Source of the DNA: Bacteroidota bacterium
GTDB lineage: Bacteria > Bacteroidota > Bacteroidia > Flavobacteriales > Weeksellaceae
Reading direction: 5' to 3'
NCBI GenBank assembly: GCA_023422635.1
Contig: JAFAGO010000044.1
Location: 1-63,512 of the forward strand
Length of the DNA stretch: 63,512 bases
Below, piece by piece: positions 25,573 through 35,065 of this stretch. The position numbers and the translations under genes were made by a program. The notes under the pieces are model-generated. The model worked only from the letters and a program-made list of their open reading frames with translations, did no database searches and was not told the origin of the DNA. The stretch's first letter is position 1. Each line of letters begins with the position of its first letter.

Positions 25573-27066
25573 TCAATTAAATAAATCCACCTCCTCTCCT
25601 TTTGCTACTGGATATTTCTCGGTAAAACAACCAAAGCAATGGTTTTCTGTTCCTAAAATTTCAACCAGGTTTTCCATACTCAAAAACTCCAATGAATCAA
25701 CACCCAAATACTCCTTTAATTCATCTTTGGACATGTTTGCGGAAATTAAATCATCTTTCGATGGTGTATCAATTCCTAAAAAGCACGGCGCAATGATCGG
25801 TGGAGAAACGCTTCTAAAGTGAATTTCCTTTACGCCCGCATCTTTCAAGATTTTAACCAAACGTTTTGAGGTTGTTCCACGCACAATTGAATCATCAATA
25901 ATCACCACGCGCTTCCCTCTCATTTCTGAAATAATCGGATTCAATTTTAAATTGACCACACGCTCACGCATTTCCTGAGTAGGCACGATAAAACTTCGAC
26001 CAATATATCGGTTCTTGATTAAAACAGGACGAAAAGGAATTCCCGACGCTTTTGAAAAACCAATCGCTGCCGGAACTCCGGAATCCGGAACGCCAATGAC
26101 CAAATCGGCTTCTACAGGCGCCTGACTCCAAATTTTCTCACCAGACTTTTCACGGATTTCATATACATTAATTCCTTCTAAAGCCGTATCGGGACGGGCA
26201 AAATAAATATATTCGAAAGCACAAAGTTTGGATACACAATTTTCGTTTACTTTATAAGAATGTAATCCTTTCTCGTTTTCGCTGGTATAAATAATTTCGC
26301 CAGGCATAACATCGCGAACATATTGAGCGCCAACCGCATCTAAAGCAGCTGTTTCTGAAGTTACAATAAACGTATTTTCATCCAGCGCTCCTAAAACCAA
26401 AGGCCGAATACCATTAAAATCACGAAACGCAAAGAATTTATTGCGCGTCATTCCCACAACTGAATATGCACCTTCAATACGCTCCATTGTGTATTTAATA
26501 GCACCTCGTAATCCTAAATCTAAATTCTTCTGAATTAACCGTAAAATAACTTCGGTATCGGAAGTTGCTTTAAAAGTAACTCCCTCATCTTCAAGTTCTT
26601 TACGCAATTGCTTCGCATTTGTGAGGTTTCCATTATGCGCAATAGAAAGGATGATTTGATCCCACTCATTTTTCGCAAAAAAAGGCTGAAAATTATATTT
26701 CTTTTTATCGCCAGCGGTGGTATAACGTGTATGTCCAATTACACTGTTTCCCATAAAAGCTTCAGGTTCCCGAATTGCTTTAAAAACATCCAGAACAAGC
26801 CCTTCATCTTTCATATTGGCTATTTTCCCTTCCTTCATCACCGAGATTCCCGCAGCTTCCTGACCGCGATGTTGAAGCGCAAAAAGCCCAAATTGCGATA
26901 AAGAAAAAGTATCAATATCGGCATCGGAATATAAGCCGAACACGCCACATTCCTCCTTCGGAGCATCGAGATGTTCTTCTTCTTTCGTTCGGAAAAGGTT
27001 TCTGCCGTATGTAGTATTTTGAAACTGGCGAAGATACTCCTGCTTCTGAACTGTTACATCTTTCAT
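25573..27066 (-). CDS. purF: purF, amidophosphoribosyltransferase
   Basis: PurF catalyses the first step of purine synthesis, glutamine plus PRPP to phosphoribosylamine. I take the ATG at 27066 (497 aa); a frame from 27108 adds 14 unfamiliar residues. A 39-residue propeptide-like segment precedes the catalytic C40 in KEECGVFG. The PRPP loop is VVIIDDSIVRGTTSK. Cysteines in KLCAFEYIY, APCFLGID and HCFGCF match the four ligands of the 4Fe-4S cluster in the Bacillus-type enzyme, so this is the cluster-containing, oxygen-sensitive type. It is the last gene of the purB-purL-purC-purF series. Confidence 0.95.
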   Translation of the reverse strand: MKDVTVQKQEYLRQFQNTTYGRNLFRTKEEEHLDAPKEECGVFGLYSDADIDTFSLSQFGLFALQHRGQEAAGISVMKEGKIANMKDEGLVLDVFKAIREPEAFMGNSVIGHTRYTTAGDKKKYNFQPFFAKNEWDQIILSIAHNGNLTNAKQLRKELEDEGVTFKATSDTEVILRLIQKNLDLGLRGAIKYTMERIEGAYSVVGMTRNKFFAFRDFNGIRPLVLGALDENTFIVTSETAALDAVGAQYVRDVMPGEIIYTSENEKGLHSYKVNENCVSKLCAFEYIYFARPDTALEGINVYEIREKSGEKIWSQAPVEADLVIGVPDSGVPAAIGFSKASGIPFRPVLIKNRYIGRSFIVPTQEMRERVVNLKLNPIISEMRGKRVVIIDDSIVRGTTSKRLVKILKDAGVKEIHFRSVSPPIIAPCFLGIDTPSKDDLISANMSKDELKEYLGVDSLEFLSMENLVEILGTENHCFGCFTEKYPVAKGEEVDLFN

Positions 27067-27142
27067 TTTAAAGTTCTGTCTTAGTTTATTCATTTTTTCA
27101 CCAAACATTTCCGATAGTTAACTATAAGAATTTAAGGTAGTT

Positions 27143-27865
27143 TTAATCTTTATTTAAAGCTTTTTTCATACGATCGTAAATTTCTACGTATGCCTCAGTA
27201 ACTTCACCTAAATCTCTTCTGAAACGGTCTTTATCCAACTTTTTCAAGGTATCTTTATCCCAAAGTCTGCACGTATCTGGAGAAATTTCGTCTGCAAGAA
27301 TAATTCTCCCATCAGAGGTTTTACCCAATTCAATTTTAAAATCAACTAAAATAATATTCATTTTATCAAAAAGCGATTGTAATGCTTCGTTGATTTCATT
27401 GGCAAGTTCGTACATTTCGTCGAGCTCCTCATACGTTGCAGCTCCAAGAAAAACTGCGTGATGATCGTTAATTAAAGGATCTCCCAATTCGTCTTTTTTA
27501 TAACAAATATCGAAGATGGTTACGGGAGATTTTATTCCTTCCTCCACACCCAATCTTTGCGCCATACTTCCTGCAGAATAATTGCGCACAACCACTTCCA
27601 GTGGAATTATAGAAACTTTTTGCACCAACTGTTCGCGATCATTCAGGTGTTTGATAAAATGAGTTTCGATTCCTTTCTCCTTCAAATACTCAAAAATCAG
27701 CGTGGTGATTACATTATTTAATTCACCTTTACGATCAAACTGACCTCTCTTTTGGGCATTGAAAGCGGTAGCATCGTCTTTAAAACGAACGATAACTTCT
27801 TCTGGATTTTCTGTTTCAAAAATTTGTTTTGCTTTTCCTTCGTAAAGCATTTTTCCTTTTTCCAT
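27143..27865 (-). CDS. purC: purC, SAICAR synthetase
   Basis: This 240-aa ATP-dependent enzyme joins aspartate to CAIR. It has the typical start KMLYEGKAKQIFET, the glycine-rich ATP region, PLEVVVRNYSAGS and the DEISPDTCRLWD signature. Length is standard. It lies 76 bp upstream of purF, in the same direction. Confidence 0.96.
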   Translation of the reverse strand: MEKGKMLYEGKAKQIFETENPEEVIVRFKDDATAFNAQKRGQFDRKGELNNVITTLIFEYLKEKGIETHFIKHLNDREQLVQKVSIIPLEVVVRNYSAGSMAQRLGVEEGIKSPVTIFDICYKKDELGDPLINDHHAVFLGAATYEELDEMYELANEINEALQSLFDKMNIILVDFKIELGKTSDGRIILADEISPDTCRLWDKDTLKKLDKDRFRRDLGEVTEAYVEIYDRMKKALNKD

Positions 27866-28013
27866 TTTTATTTTTGATTTATTATATACAATATCAATTG
27901 ATTACAAGACCATTTGCGCGACAGAATGTTTTAAGCGAAAGCAGAAAACAAACTGTTGAAAATTTCATAACCTTGATCAATTTCGAGTTTATATCTTTTT
28001 TATTTTCAATATT

Positions 28014-31000
28014 TTACTTGAAATATTCAACGCCGTTTTTAAAAATATTATGATAGTTGGCAGTTGGAATATTTTTCAACAAACCTTCGGCAAAACGTTC
28101 TGGATGCCCCATTCTACCGAAGATTTTTCCATCCAAACTTGTAATACCCTCAATTCCAAAAAGTGAATTATTTGGATTAAAAGGCATTCCATGGGCAACA
28201 TTTCCATCAAAATCAACATATTGCGTGGCAACTTGTCCATTCTTATATAACTGCTTTAATACCTCTTCTGAAGCCATAAAACGACCTTCACCATGCGAAA
28301 TCGGAATCGTATACATTTCGCCTTTCATTCCCTTTAACCAAGGTGAATCATCGTTCGCAACCTTCACATTGACCATTTGAGAAATATGTCTGCCAATCGC
28401 ATTATGCGCTAACGTTGGCGATTCGGGATTTAAATCGCGAATCTCACCATATGGCAACAAACCAGATTTTACCAACGCTTGAAAACCGTTACAAATCCCG
28501 AGAATCATTCCATCTCGTTGCAATAAATCGTGAACAGCATGCTTCATTTTTTCATTTTTCAAGACATTCACAATGAATTTTGCAGAACCATCTGGCTCAT
28601 CTCCCGCTGAAAAACCTCCAGAAAAAACAAGAATTTGAGATTGCGAAATTTCTTTTACCCAAGCCTCAATACTTTCTTCTAAAAGTGAATGCGTAAGATT
28701 AAGCAACGGCAAACTAGAAACTTTTGCGCCCTCTTTTCTAAATGCATTTTGAGTTTCGTATTCGCAATTCGTACCAGGAAATATTGGTGCAAAAACTTTG
28801 GGTTGCGCTATCCCATGTTGAAGAATTGTTATTGTTTTGGCTGTTGAAGAATTCAATTTTTCATCAAATTCTACAATCATTTTTTCTGGTTCTTGGGTAG
28901 GAAAAAGTTTTTCAAAAACAGAAGAATTTACTTTAAGTAAATTTTTGATTTCAAATTCTAAATTATTGATTTTCAGAATTTCACTATTCGACACTTCACC
29001 AATTAATTGAAATGAATCAAAATACAGTTCTTCTGTGGATTCAATAATTAATCCACCAATATTTTTTGCTAAAATTTTATCATCGTCTACAATAACTGTT
29101 GCACCAAGACCATTTCCGAAACTCATTTTAGCAAGTGCAATTCCAACGCCACCATCCTTAATTGTTTTTACAGAAACGATTTTTTTCTCTTTACATTTTT
29201 GATGGATAAAATCAAAAACCGCTTTTAGTTTTTCGTAATCAGGAAGACCATTTTCTCTACTTTGATGATAGAAGTGGTACAATTTATTTCCTGCTTTTTT
29301 AAATTCTGGAGAGATAATATCCTTTTTATTTCCATTTGCACAAGCGAAGGAAATTAAAGTGGGTGGCACATTTAAATCCTGATAAGTTCCCGACATTGAA
29401 TCTTTGCCGCCAATCGCCGCCAAACCAAAATTCATTTGTGCATCATAAACACCCAATAGCGACGCTAAAGGTTTTCCCCATTTTTGCGGATCGTTACCCA
29501 GTTTTTCAAAATACTCTTGAAAGCTCAATCGAATATTTTTGTAATCACCACCCATTGCGACAATTTTTGCAACACTTTCAACCACTGCATTTGCGGCACC
29601 AATTAGCGAGTTTTGAGAAGATAAATCAGCATCAAAACCCCAAGTTGCCAACGACACGGTTTCCACATTTTCCGCATGTAAAACAGGGAGCGTTTGCACA
29701 CTACCTTCCATCTCTGTCAACTGATACTTTCCACCGTAAGGCATTGCAACGGTTGTTGCCCCCACTGAAGCATCAAACATTTCGGTTAATCCTTTTTGAG
29801 AAGCTACATTTTTTTCGGAAAGCAGTCTTTCAAAATTCTCTTTATTATAGTTTACTTTTTGATTATCAATATCTTGAAGGTGAGAAATCGCAACACGCTG
29901 CGTTTTCAAACAACCATTTGAATTTAAAAATTCTCGACTTAAATCAACAATTTTTTTACCCTTCCAAAACATTTGCATTCTACCGGAATCCGTCACTTGC
30001 GCAACTTCAACAGCTTTAATATTTTCTTTTTCGCAAAACTGTATAAAACTTTCTTTATCTTTTGCTTCGATAACCACTGCCATCCGTTCTTGCGATTCCG
30101 AAATTGCCAATTCGGTACCATTTAAACCTTCATATTTTAAAGGAAGAACATCGAGGTTAATCTCCAATGAATCAGCAATTTCCCCGATTGCAACTGAAAC
30201 TCCACCTGCACCAAAATCGTTGGATTTTTTAATTAAAGTGGTTACGTCCGGATTACGGAATAACCTTTGAATCTTGCGTTCCTCTACAGCATTTCCTTTT
30301 TGCACTTCTGAACTCATGGTATGTATCGAAGTTTCATCTTGTTCCTTCGAACTGCCCGTTGCACCGCCTACACCATCTCTTCCTGTTGCACCACCGAGAA
30401 CGATTACGACGTCAACAGATTCTGGATTTTCTCGGCGAACCCAATTTTTAGGAACTGCTCCCACCACAAATCCCACTTCCATGCGCTTTGCTTTGTACCC
30501 TTCGTGATAGATTTCGTTGACAAGCGTTGTGGCAAGTCCAATTTGGTTTCCATAAGAGGAATATCCATTTGCTGCTTGTTTCGAAATGGTTTTTTGAGGA
30601 AGTTTTCCTGGTAAAGTTTCAGAAATAGGTTCAAGCACATTTGCGGCACCAGTTAATCGCATTGCTTGATACACAAACGCTCTTCCTGATAAGGGATCTC
30701 GAATTGCGCCACCCAAACAAGTAGACGCTCCACCAAAAGGTTCAATTTCGGTTGGATGATTATGTGTTTCATTTTTAAAAAGCAAGTACCAAGGTTCTTT
30801 TTTGCCATCAAATTCAGCTTCGATTTCGATGGTACACGCATTGATTTCCTCGGAAACAACAAGATTATCGAGGTTTCCGGTTTTATGAAAATACCGAGCG
30901 GCAACGGTTGCCAAATCCATCAAAGAAATTGGTTTTTCTTCGCGACCTAAAAATTTTCTTTTTTCTAAATAATCATTGAAAATAGAGTCCAGAACATCTT

Positions 31001-31703
31001 TAAAAGCTCCCGTAAACTGAATATCGGTTAATTCTGTTTCAAAAGTCGTATGTCGGCAATGATCACTCCAATACGTATCCAACACTTTCAATTCGGTTTC
31101 GGTGGGATTTCTCTTTTCTGATATGAAGTAATTTTGTATAAATTCTAAATCATCAAAACCAAACGCAAAACCAGTTTCATCGTAAAACTTCATCAATTCC
31201 TCAGTTGAAAAATCAATAAAACCTTCATGTATTTTTACAGCACTCGGTTGCTCTTCGGCAGGAATTTCTAAAACCGACAAATCTTTCTCGCGACTTTCAA
31301 CCTTGTTGATAAGATAATGTTTAATTATCTCAAGATCATCATGATTAATTCCTTGAAAATCATACAGTTTTCCACTGCGAACAATTGAATGTTCAACATT
31401 GGTAAGCAATGCAATACATTGCTGCGCTGAATCAGCACGCTGATCATATTGACCAGGCAAAAATTCAGAAGCAAAATAAAAGCTTTGCGCTGGATTCTGC
31501 GAATGAAGAATGTCGGTTACAGGATCCACAAATGTTGAATTAACGACTTTCTGAAAATCGTTTTCGGTGAGGCCAAAGATGTCATAAACGTTATACACTT
31601 TCACGCTTTGAACATTGGGAACAACTTCTTGCAGTTCGGCAAAAATTTTGGGACTTTCACCATCGAACAAACCGCGCTTTTCTACGAAAATTCTTTTTTT
31701 CAT
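28014..31703 (-). CDS. purL: purL, phosphoribosylformylglycinamidine synthase (large single-chain type)
   Basis: This 1229-aa enzyme carries both activities of FGAM synthase on one chain. An N-terminal PurS-like part and linker (DTYWSDHCRHTTFETEL) are followed by two AIRS-like ATP domains (KNETHNHPTEIEPFGGAST, DFGAGGVSVAIGEIADS, IGGKDSMSGT). The C-terminal glutaminase domain has FPGTNCEYETQNAF, the nucleophile in GICNGFQALV and the His/Glu pair in SHGEGRF. This long form is usual in Bacteroidota and Proteobacteria, in place of separate PurSLQ. A small GGTGC/GCACC hairpin (31717-31729) lies just before its start. Confidence 0.97.
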   Translation of the reverse strand: MKKRIFVEKRGLFDGESPKIFAELQEVVPNVQSVKVYNVYDIFGLTENDFQKVVNSTFVDPVTDILHSQNPAQSFYFASEFLPGQYDQRADSAQQCIALLTNVEHSIVRSGKLYDFQGINHDDLEIIKHYLINKVESREKDLSVLEIPAEEQPSAVKIHEGFIDFSTEELMKFYDETGFAFGFDDLEFIQNYFISEKRNPTETELKVLDTYWSDHCRHTTFETELTDIQFTGAFKDVLDSIFNDYLEKRKFLGREEKPISLMDLATVAARYFHKTGNLDNLVVSEEINACTIEIEAEFDGKKEPWYLLFKNETHNHPTEIEPFGGASTCLGGAIRDPLSGRAFVYQAMRLTGAANVLEPISETLPGKLPQKTISKQAANGYSSYGNQIGLATTLVNEIYHEGYKAKRMEVGFVVGAVPKNWVRRENPESVDVVIVLGGATGRDGVGGATGSSKEQDETSIHTMSSEVQKGNAVEERKIQRLFRNPDVTTLIKKSNDFGAGGVSVAIGEIADSLEINLDVLPLKYEGLNGTELAISESQERMAVVIEAKDKESFIQFCEKENIKAVEVAQVTDSGRMQMFWKGKKIVDLSREFLNSNGCLKTQRVAISHLQDIDNQKVNYNKENFERLLSEKNVASQKGLTEMFDASVGATTVAMPYGGKYQLTEMEGSVQTLPVLHAENVETVSLATWGFDADLSSQNSLIGAANAVVESVAKIVAMGGDYKNIRLSFQEYFEKLGNDPQKWGKPLASLLGVYDAQMNFGLAAIGGKDSMSGTYQDLNVPPTLISFACANGNKKDIISPEFKKAGNKLYHFYHQSRENGLPDYEKLKAVFDFIHQKCKEKKIVSVKTIKDGGVGIALAKMSFGNGLGATVIVDDDKILAKNIGGLIIESTEELYFDSFQLIGEVSNSEILKINNLEFEIKNLLKVNSSVFEKLFPTQEPEKMIVEFDEKLNSSTAKTITILQHGIAQPKVFAPIFPGTNCEYETQNAFRKEGAKVSSLPLLNLTHSLLEESIEAWVKEISQSQILVFSGGFSAGDEPDGSAKFIVNVLKNEKMKHAVHDLLQRDGMILGICNGFQALVKSGLLPYGEIRDLNPESPTLAHNAIGRHISQMVNVKVANDDSPWLKGMKGEMYTIPISHGEGRFMASEEVLKQLYKNGQVATQYVDFDGNVAHGMPFNPNNSLFGIEGITSLDGKIFGRMGHPERFAEGLLKNIPTANYHNIFKNGVEYFK

Positions 31704-31716
31704 TTACTCAATTTTC

Positions 31717-31729
31717 GGTGCAAGGCACC
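31717..31729 (-). other. Small hairpin just upstream of the purL start
   Basis: GGTGC and GCACC flank a 3-nt loop, 13 bp before the purL ATG. It might affect translation initiation. It does not match a purine riboswitch. Confidence 0.35.
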
Positions 31730-31863
31730 TTTTCATTTTAATTTATTTCTGAATTTTTAAGGAGTTACCCTTGGCTATTTTTCATTTTTTCTTTAGAACT
31801 TCTTGGGAAGTGAATTCCAAAAAAATCCATTTTCAATTCGCTTTTAGCGATGATTAAAGAGCA

Positions 31864-31891
31864 ATAAAAATGCAGCCCAAAAAGACTGCAT
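31864..31891 (-). terminator. Terminator of purB
   Basis: On the minus strand ATGCAG (31891-31886) pairs with CTGCAT (31875-31870), followed by a T-rich tract, just after the purB stop. It implies that purL is at least partly transcribed on its own. Confidence 0.8.
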
Positions 31892-31896
31892 ACGTT

Positions 31897-33324
31897 TTAC
31901 ACTTTTAAATCTGCTTTTAATCCGATAAGTGCTGAATATTGCTGCAAGATGGGTTCAACTTCATTTTGAATAAACTCTTCTGTTTGTATTGGTGCAAAGC
32001 CGATGAAGTTTTTCGGGTCGAGTACCTCCTTCAATTTTGATTTATCCATCTTCAGTCGATCGTCGTGCAAAATCCTTTCGATTAAATCGTTTTCTTTACC
32101 TTCCATTTTCACCTTTTTGCTGGCTTCCATGGAATGTTCTCGTATGATTTCGTGAATTTCCTGGCGGTCGCCTCCTGCTTTCACTTCTTCCATAATAATA
32201 TATTCTGTCGCCATGAAAGGAAGTTCGTCTGCAATATGTTTATTGATTCGATTTTCGTAAACCACTAAACCATCCATAATATTGTTCCAAATGAGCAAAA
32301 TAGCATCGATCGCCAAAAATGCTTGAGGAATTGTGAGTCTTTTATTGGCAGAGTCGTCTAAAGTTCTCTCAAACCATTGTGTGGACGCTACCATGGCCGA
32401 ACTTGTAGACAATGACATTACGTATTTCGCCAGCGCACCAATTCGTTCAGAACGCATCGGATTGCGTTTATATGCCATTGCAGAAGATCCGATTTGGTTT
32501 TTCTCGAAAGGTTCTTCAATTTCTTTTAAATTCTGCAATAGACGAATATCATTAGAAAATTTATGTGCAGATTGTGCGATATTCGAAAGTAAAGCGACAA
32601 CTTTCGCATCGATTTTTCGATCATAGGTTTGCCCAGAAACACCGAATACTTTTTCAAAGCCAAAACGTTTCGATAATTCTTTATCTAAATGTTTCACTTT
32701 CTCATAGTCACCATCAAAAAGTTCTAGAAAACTTGCTGCGGTTCCGGTTGTGCCTTTCACACCGCGAAATCTCAATGTTTCTAAGAAAAATTCTAACTCT
32801 TCAAAATCGAGAATAAGCGATTGCAACCAAAGCGTAGCCCTTTTCCCAACAGTTGTTAATTGAGCTGGTTGAAAATGGGTAAACCCCAAAGTTGGCATAT
32901 TTTTATACTGAATTGCAAAATCAGATAGCTTTTTAATAACGTTCACCAATTGTTTTCTAAGAATCAGTAAACCATCGCGCATTTGGATTAGATCGGTATT
33001 ATCGCCCACAAATGCAGAAGTTGCACCTAAATGGATAATTCCTTTTGCTGATGGAGCAGCATCGCCGTAGGTATGCACATGCGCCATAACATCGTGCCGG
33101 AATTTTTTTTCGTATTCGGCTGCTTTATCGAAATCGATTTCGGAAGCATTGTTTTTTAAATCTTGAATCTGCTCTTCGGAAATGTCAAGACCTAAATCTT
33201 TCTCAATTTCAGCGAGGGCAATCCAAAGTTTTCTCCAGTTTTTGAATTTATTTTCGGGAGAAAAAGTATAGAGCATTTCCTCACTTGAATAGCGTTCTTC
33301 AAGAGGGTTTTTGTAAGAATTCAT
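31897..33324 (-). CDS. purB: purB, adenylosuccinate lyase
   Basis: This lyase acts twice in purine synthesis (SAICAR to AICAR, and adenylosuccinate to AMP). I choose ATG 33324 (475 aa, start MNSYKNPLEERYSS), the normal family start; ATG 33336 would add four residues. It has the fumarase-superfamily signature SSAMAYKRNPMRSE, the catalytic His region THFQPAQLTTVGKR and the HLGATSAFVGDNTD motif. It is the first of the purine genes here, with a promoter element at 33349-33356 and its own terminator. Confidence 0.96.
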   Translation of the reverse strand: MNSYKNPLEERYSSEEMLYTFSPENKFKNWRKLWIALAEIEKDLGLDISEEQIQDLKNNASEIDFDKAAEYEKKFRHDVMAHVHTYGDAAPSAKGIIHLGATSAFVGDNTDLIQMRDGLLILRKQLVNVIKKLSDFAIQYKNMPTLGFTHFQPAQLTTVGKRATLWLQSLILDFEELEFFLETLRFRGVKGTTGTAASFLELFDGDYEKVKHLDKELSKRFGFEKVFGVSGQTYDRKIDAKVVALLSNIAQSAHKFSNDIRLLQNLKEIEEPFEKNQIGSSAMAYKRNPMRSERIGALAKYVMSLSTSSAMVASTQWFERTLDDSANKRLTIPQAFLAIDAILLIWNNIMDGLVVYENRINKHIADELPFMATEYIIMEEVKAGGDRQEIHEIIREHSMEASKKVKMEGKENDLIERILHDDRLKMDKSKLKEVLDPKNFIGFAPIQTEEFIQNEVEPILQQYSALIGLKADLKV

Positions 33325-33348
33325 TTTTACTTTCACTTTTTAGATGCA

Positions 33349-33356
33349 CAAATTTA
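33349..33356 (-). promoter_or_regulatory. TAnnTTTG promoter element of purB
   Basis: The minus strand reads TAAATTTG at 33356-33349, about 24 bp upstream of the purB start. Confidence 0.6.
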
Positions 33357-33415
33357 CATAAATTCAAGCAGAGTAGAAAGCGTAATTTTCAAGCAATTTA
33401 TCAATACTTTACGCA

Positions 33416-33441
33416 ATAAAAAACTCCTGATTAATAGGAGT
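33416..33441 (-). terminator. Terminator of the thioredoxin-like gene 33448-34044
   Basis: ACTCCT (33423-33428) and AGGAGT (33436-33441) form the stem. On the minus strand a run of Ts follows. Confidence 0.75.
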
Positions 33442-33447
33442 TTAATT

Positions 33448-34044
33448 TTATTTTTCTGATTTCGAGGGAGTCCATTCGCTGAAAAATGCTTTCACTTTTT
33501 CTAAGCTATAGCCTTTGCCTTCTTCCAGAACAGCCGAGTCTTGAATATGAATCATTTTACCTTCTTTATTCAAAACAATAAATACGGGATATCCATATTT
33601 TTCACCCGGATTTCCGTATTGGGCAAACACTTTTTCATTTTTATTTTCAGGAGAAAAATTCAGGTGATAATACAAATAATTTTGGTCGACCAATTGTTTA
33701 AGTTCCGGCGTTTCGTTTACAAAGTTATTGAAACGTAAACACCAGATACACCAATTACCGCCCGCTTGAAGAATGATATTTTTGTTTTCCTGTTGCGCCG
33801 TTTTAATCAATTCAGAAATTTTTGCTTCCGCATTGTCTTCGGGATGATAAGGTTTTACCAATTTTGCTTTTTCTGTTTGTGCCAATTTTTTCTTTGCCTC
33901 TTCTACAGAAGCTTTATCTGAAGTTACCAATAAAGATTGATCCGAAGATTTTTTATCAGCGCTTTTTAATGCTTCTTTGTTTTGAGCATTTGAAATTCCA
34001 TAAATCGCAACAAAAGCAGCTATTAATAGGGTTTTTATTTTCAT
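33448..34044 (-). CDS. Secreted thioredoxin-family protein with a CIWC active site
   Basis: This 198-aa protein has a signal peptide (MKIKTLLIAAFVAIYGISNAQ) and a lysine-rich linker. A thioredoxin-like domain follows with the redox motif WCIWC in GGNWCIWCLRFNNF and the cis-Pro region YGYPVFIVLNKEGK. The form is closest to the Thioredoxin_7/DUF255-like group, which reduces or isomerises disulfides in the periplasm. The partner is unknown. It stands alone with its own terminator. Confidence 0.85.
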   Translation of the reverse strand: MKIKTLLIAAFVAIYGISNAQNKEALKSADKKSSDQSLLVTSDKASVEEAKKKLAQTEKAKLVKPYHPEDNAEAKISELIKTAQQENKNIILQAGGNWCIWCLRFNNFVNETPELKQLVDQNYLYYHLNFSPENKNEKVFAQYGNPGEKYGYPVFIVLNKEGKMIHIQDSAVLEEGKGYSLEKVKAFFSEWTPSKSEK

Positions 34045-34121
34045 TTTACGAATATTATTTAAGAATCAAAGGTAGGATTTTTCTTTTTCTTCAAAAATTC
34101 TACCATTCTCTATATAATTAT

Positions 34122-34129
34122 TAAATTTG
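34122..34129 (+). promoter_or_regulatory. TAnnTTTG promoter element of the acyltransferase gene
   Basis: TAAATTTG ends 11 bp before the ATG at 34141. Confidence 0.6.
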
Positions 34130-34140
34130 CTTTCGCATTT

Positions 34141-35019
34141 ATGAATATACTTTTCCAGATTGTTCTTCTTATTTCACGACTTCCTCTGAAAATTCAATAT
34201 CTATTTTCAGATATTGTGTATGTGCTGGCCTATTCTATTATAGGATATCGCAAAAAGGTGGTAAGGGAGAACATTTCCAATTCATTCCCCGATCGTTCGG
34301 AGGAAGAACTTTCAAAAATAGAGAAAAAATTCTATCAAAATTTTTCTGATTATTTGGCTGAAACAATACGATCCTTTACGATTTCATCTCAAGAATTGCG
34401 TGTTCGTGTGCAGCACATCAATCAACATGTTTTTCAAGATGCAAAAGATGAAGGTAAAAATGTAATCCTGCTTGCTGGTCACGTTTTTAACTGGGAATGG
34501 TTCAATGCACTAACGACGATTATTCCACAAGATCACTGCTACCCTGTTTATCGTAAAGTGAACAGTACATTTTGGGAAGAACGGGTAAAAAGCATTCGAA
34601 ATAGTTACGGAAACCAAGCAATTGAAGCCCGCGAAGTTATTCGACATATTTTTCGTAATACTAATGATGGAAATTCTGCCTATATGTTTGTGGCAGATCA
34701 AACACCACATTCATCGGAGGTTACATACGGTTTAAAGTTTTTAAATCAGCGAACACCCGCTTTTATTGGGTACGATAAGTTGGCAACCCGAATGGATTTG
34801 GCATTTGTGTATTGCGAAATGAAAAAGGTGAAACGAGGATATTATCAAGTAAATTACCACAGAATTTTCCCCGATGGTGAACAGTTTACCGATTACGAGG
34901 TTGTTCGAAAATTTCATCATCTTTTGGAAAATACGATTCGGAAAAATCCAGACAATTATTTATGGTCGCACCGAAAATGGAAATATAAGGATTCAATAAA
35001 ATTATATGATGAAGAATAA
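34141..35019 (+). CDS. Lipid A biosynthesis acyltransferase (LpxL/HtrB family)
   Basis: This 292-aa membrane-associated enzyme of the LpxL/HtrB family has an N-terminal hydrophobic anchor (ILFQIVLLISRLPLKIQYLF), the catalytic HX4E motif in GHVFNWEW, the substrate region FVADQTP and a C-terminal YLWSHRKWKY. Family members transfer a secondary acyl chain to lipid A precursors at the inner membrane. Bacteroidota homologues may also acylate other lipids. It is followed after 46 bp by a glycosyltransferase gene in the same direction. Confidence 0.9.
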   Translation: MNILFQIVLLISRLPLKIQYLFSDIVYVLAYSIIGYRKKVVRENISNSFPDRSEEELSKIEKKFYQNFSDYLAETIRSFTISSQELRVRVQHINQHVFQDAKDEGKNVILLAGHVFNWEWFNALTTIIPQDHCYPVYRKVNSTFWEERVKSIRNSYGNQAIEAREVIRHIFRNTNDGNSAYMFVADQTPHSSEVTYGLKFLNQRTPAFIGYDKLATRMDLAFVYCEMKKVKRGYYQVNYHRIFPDGEQFTDYEVVRKFHHLLENTIRKNPDNYLWSHRKWKYKDSIKLYDEE

Positions 35020-35065
35020 TTTCATCTCATTTTAGAATTTTTACCTTTAAAAAAATGCAATAGAA

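Noticed and set aside
29336..30019. 227-codon plus-strand open frame
   Set aside because: It lies entirely antisense to purL, is rich in His/Gln/Pro/Phe from reverse-complement codon bias and has no recognisable domain.
31704..31896. Purine riboswitch ahead of purL
   Set aside because: The leader has a small GGTGC/GCACC hairpin and the purB terminator but no three-way junction with the conserved loop sequences of the purine aptamer.
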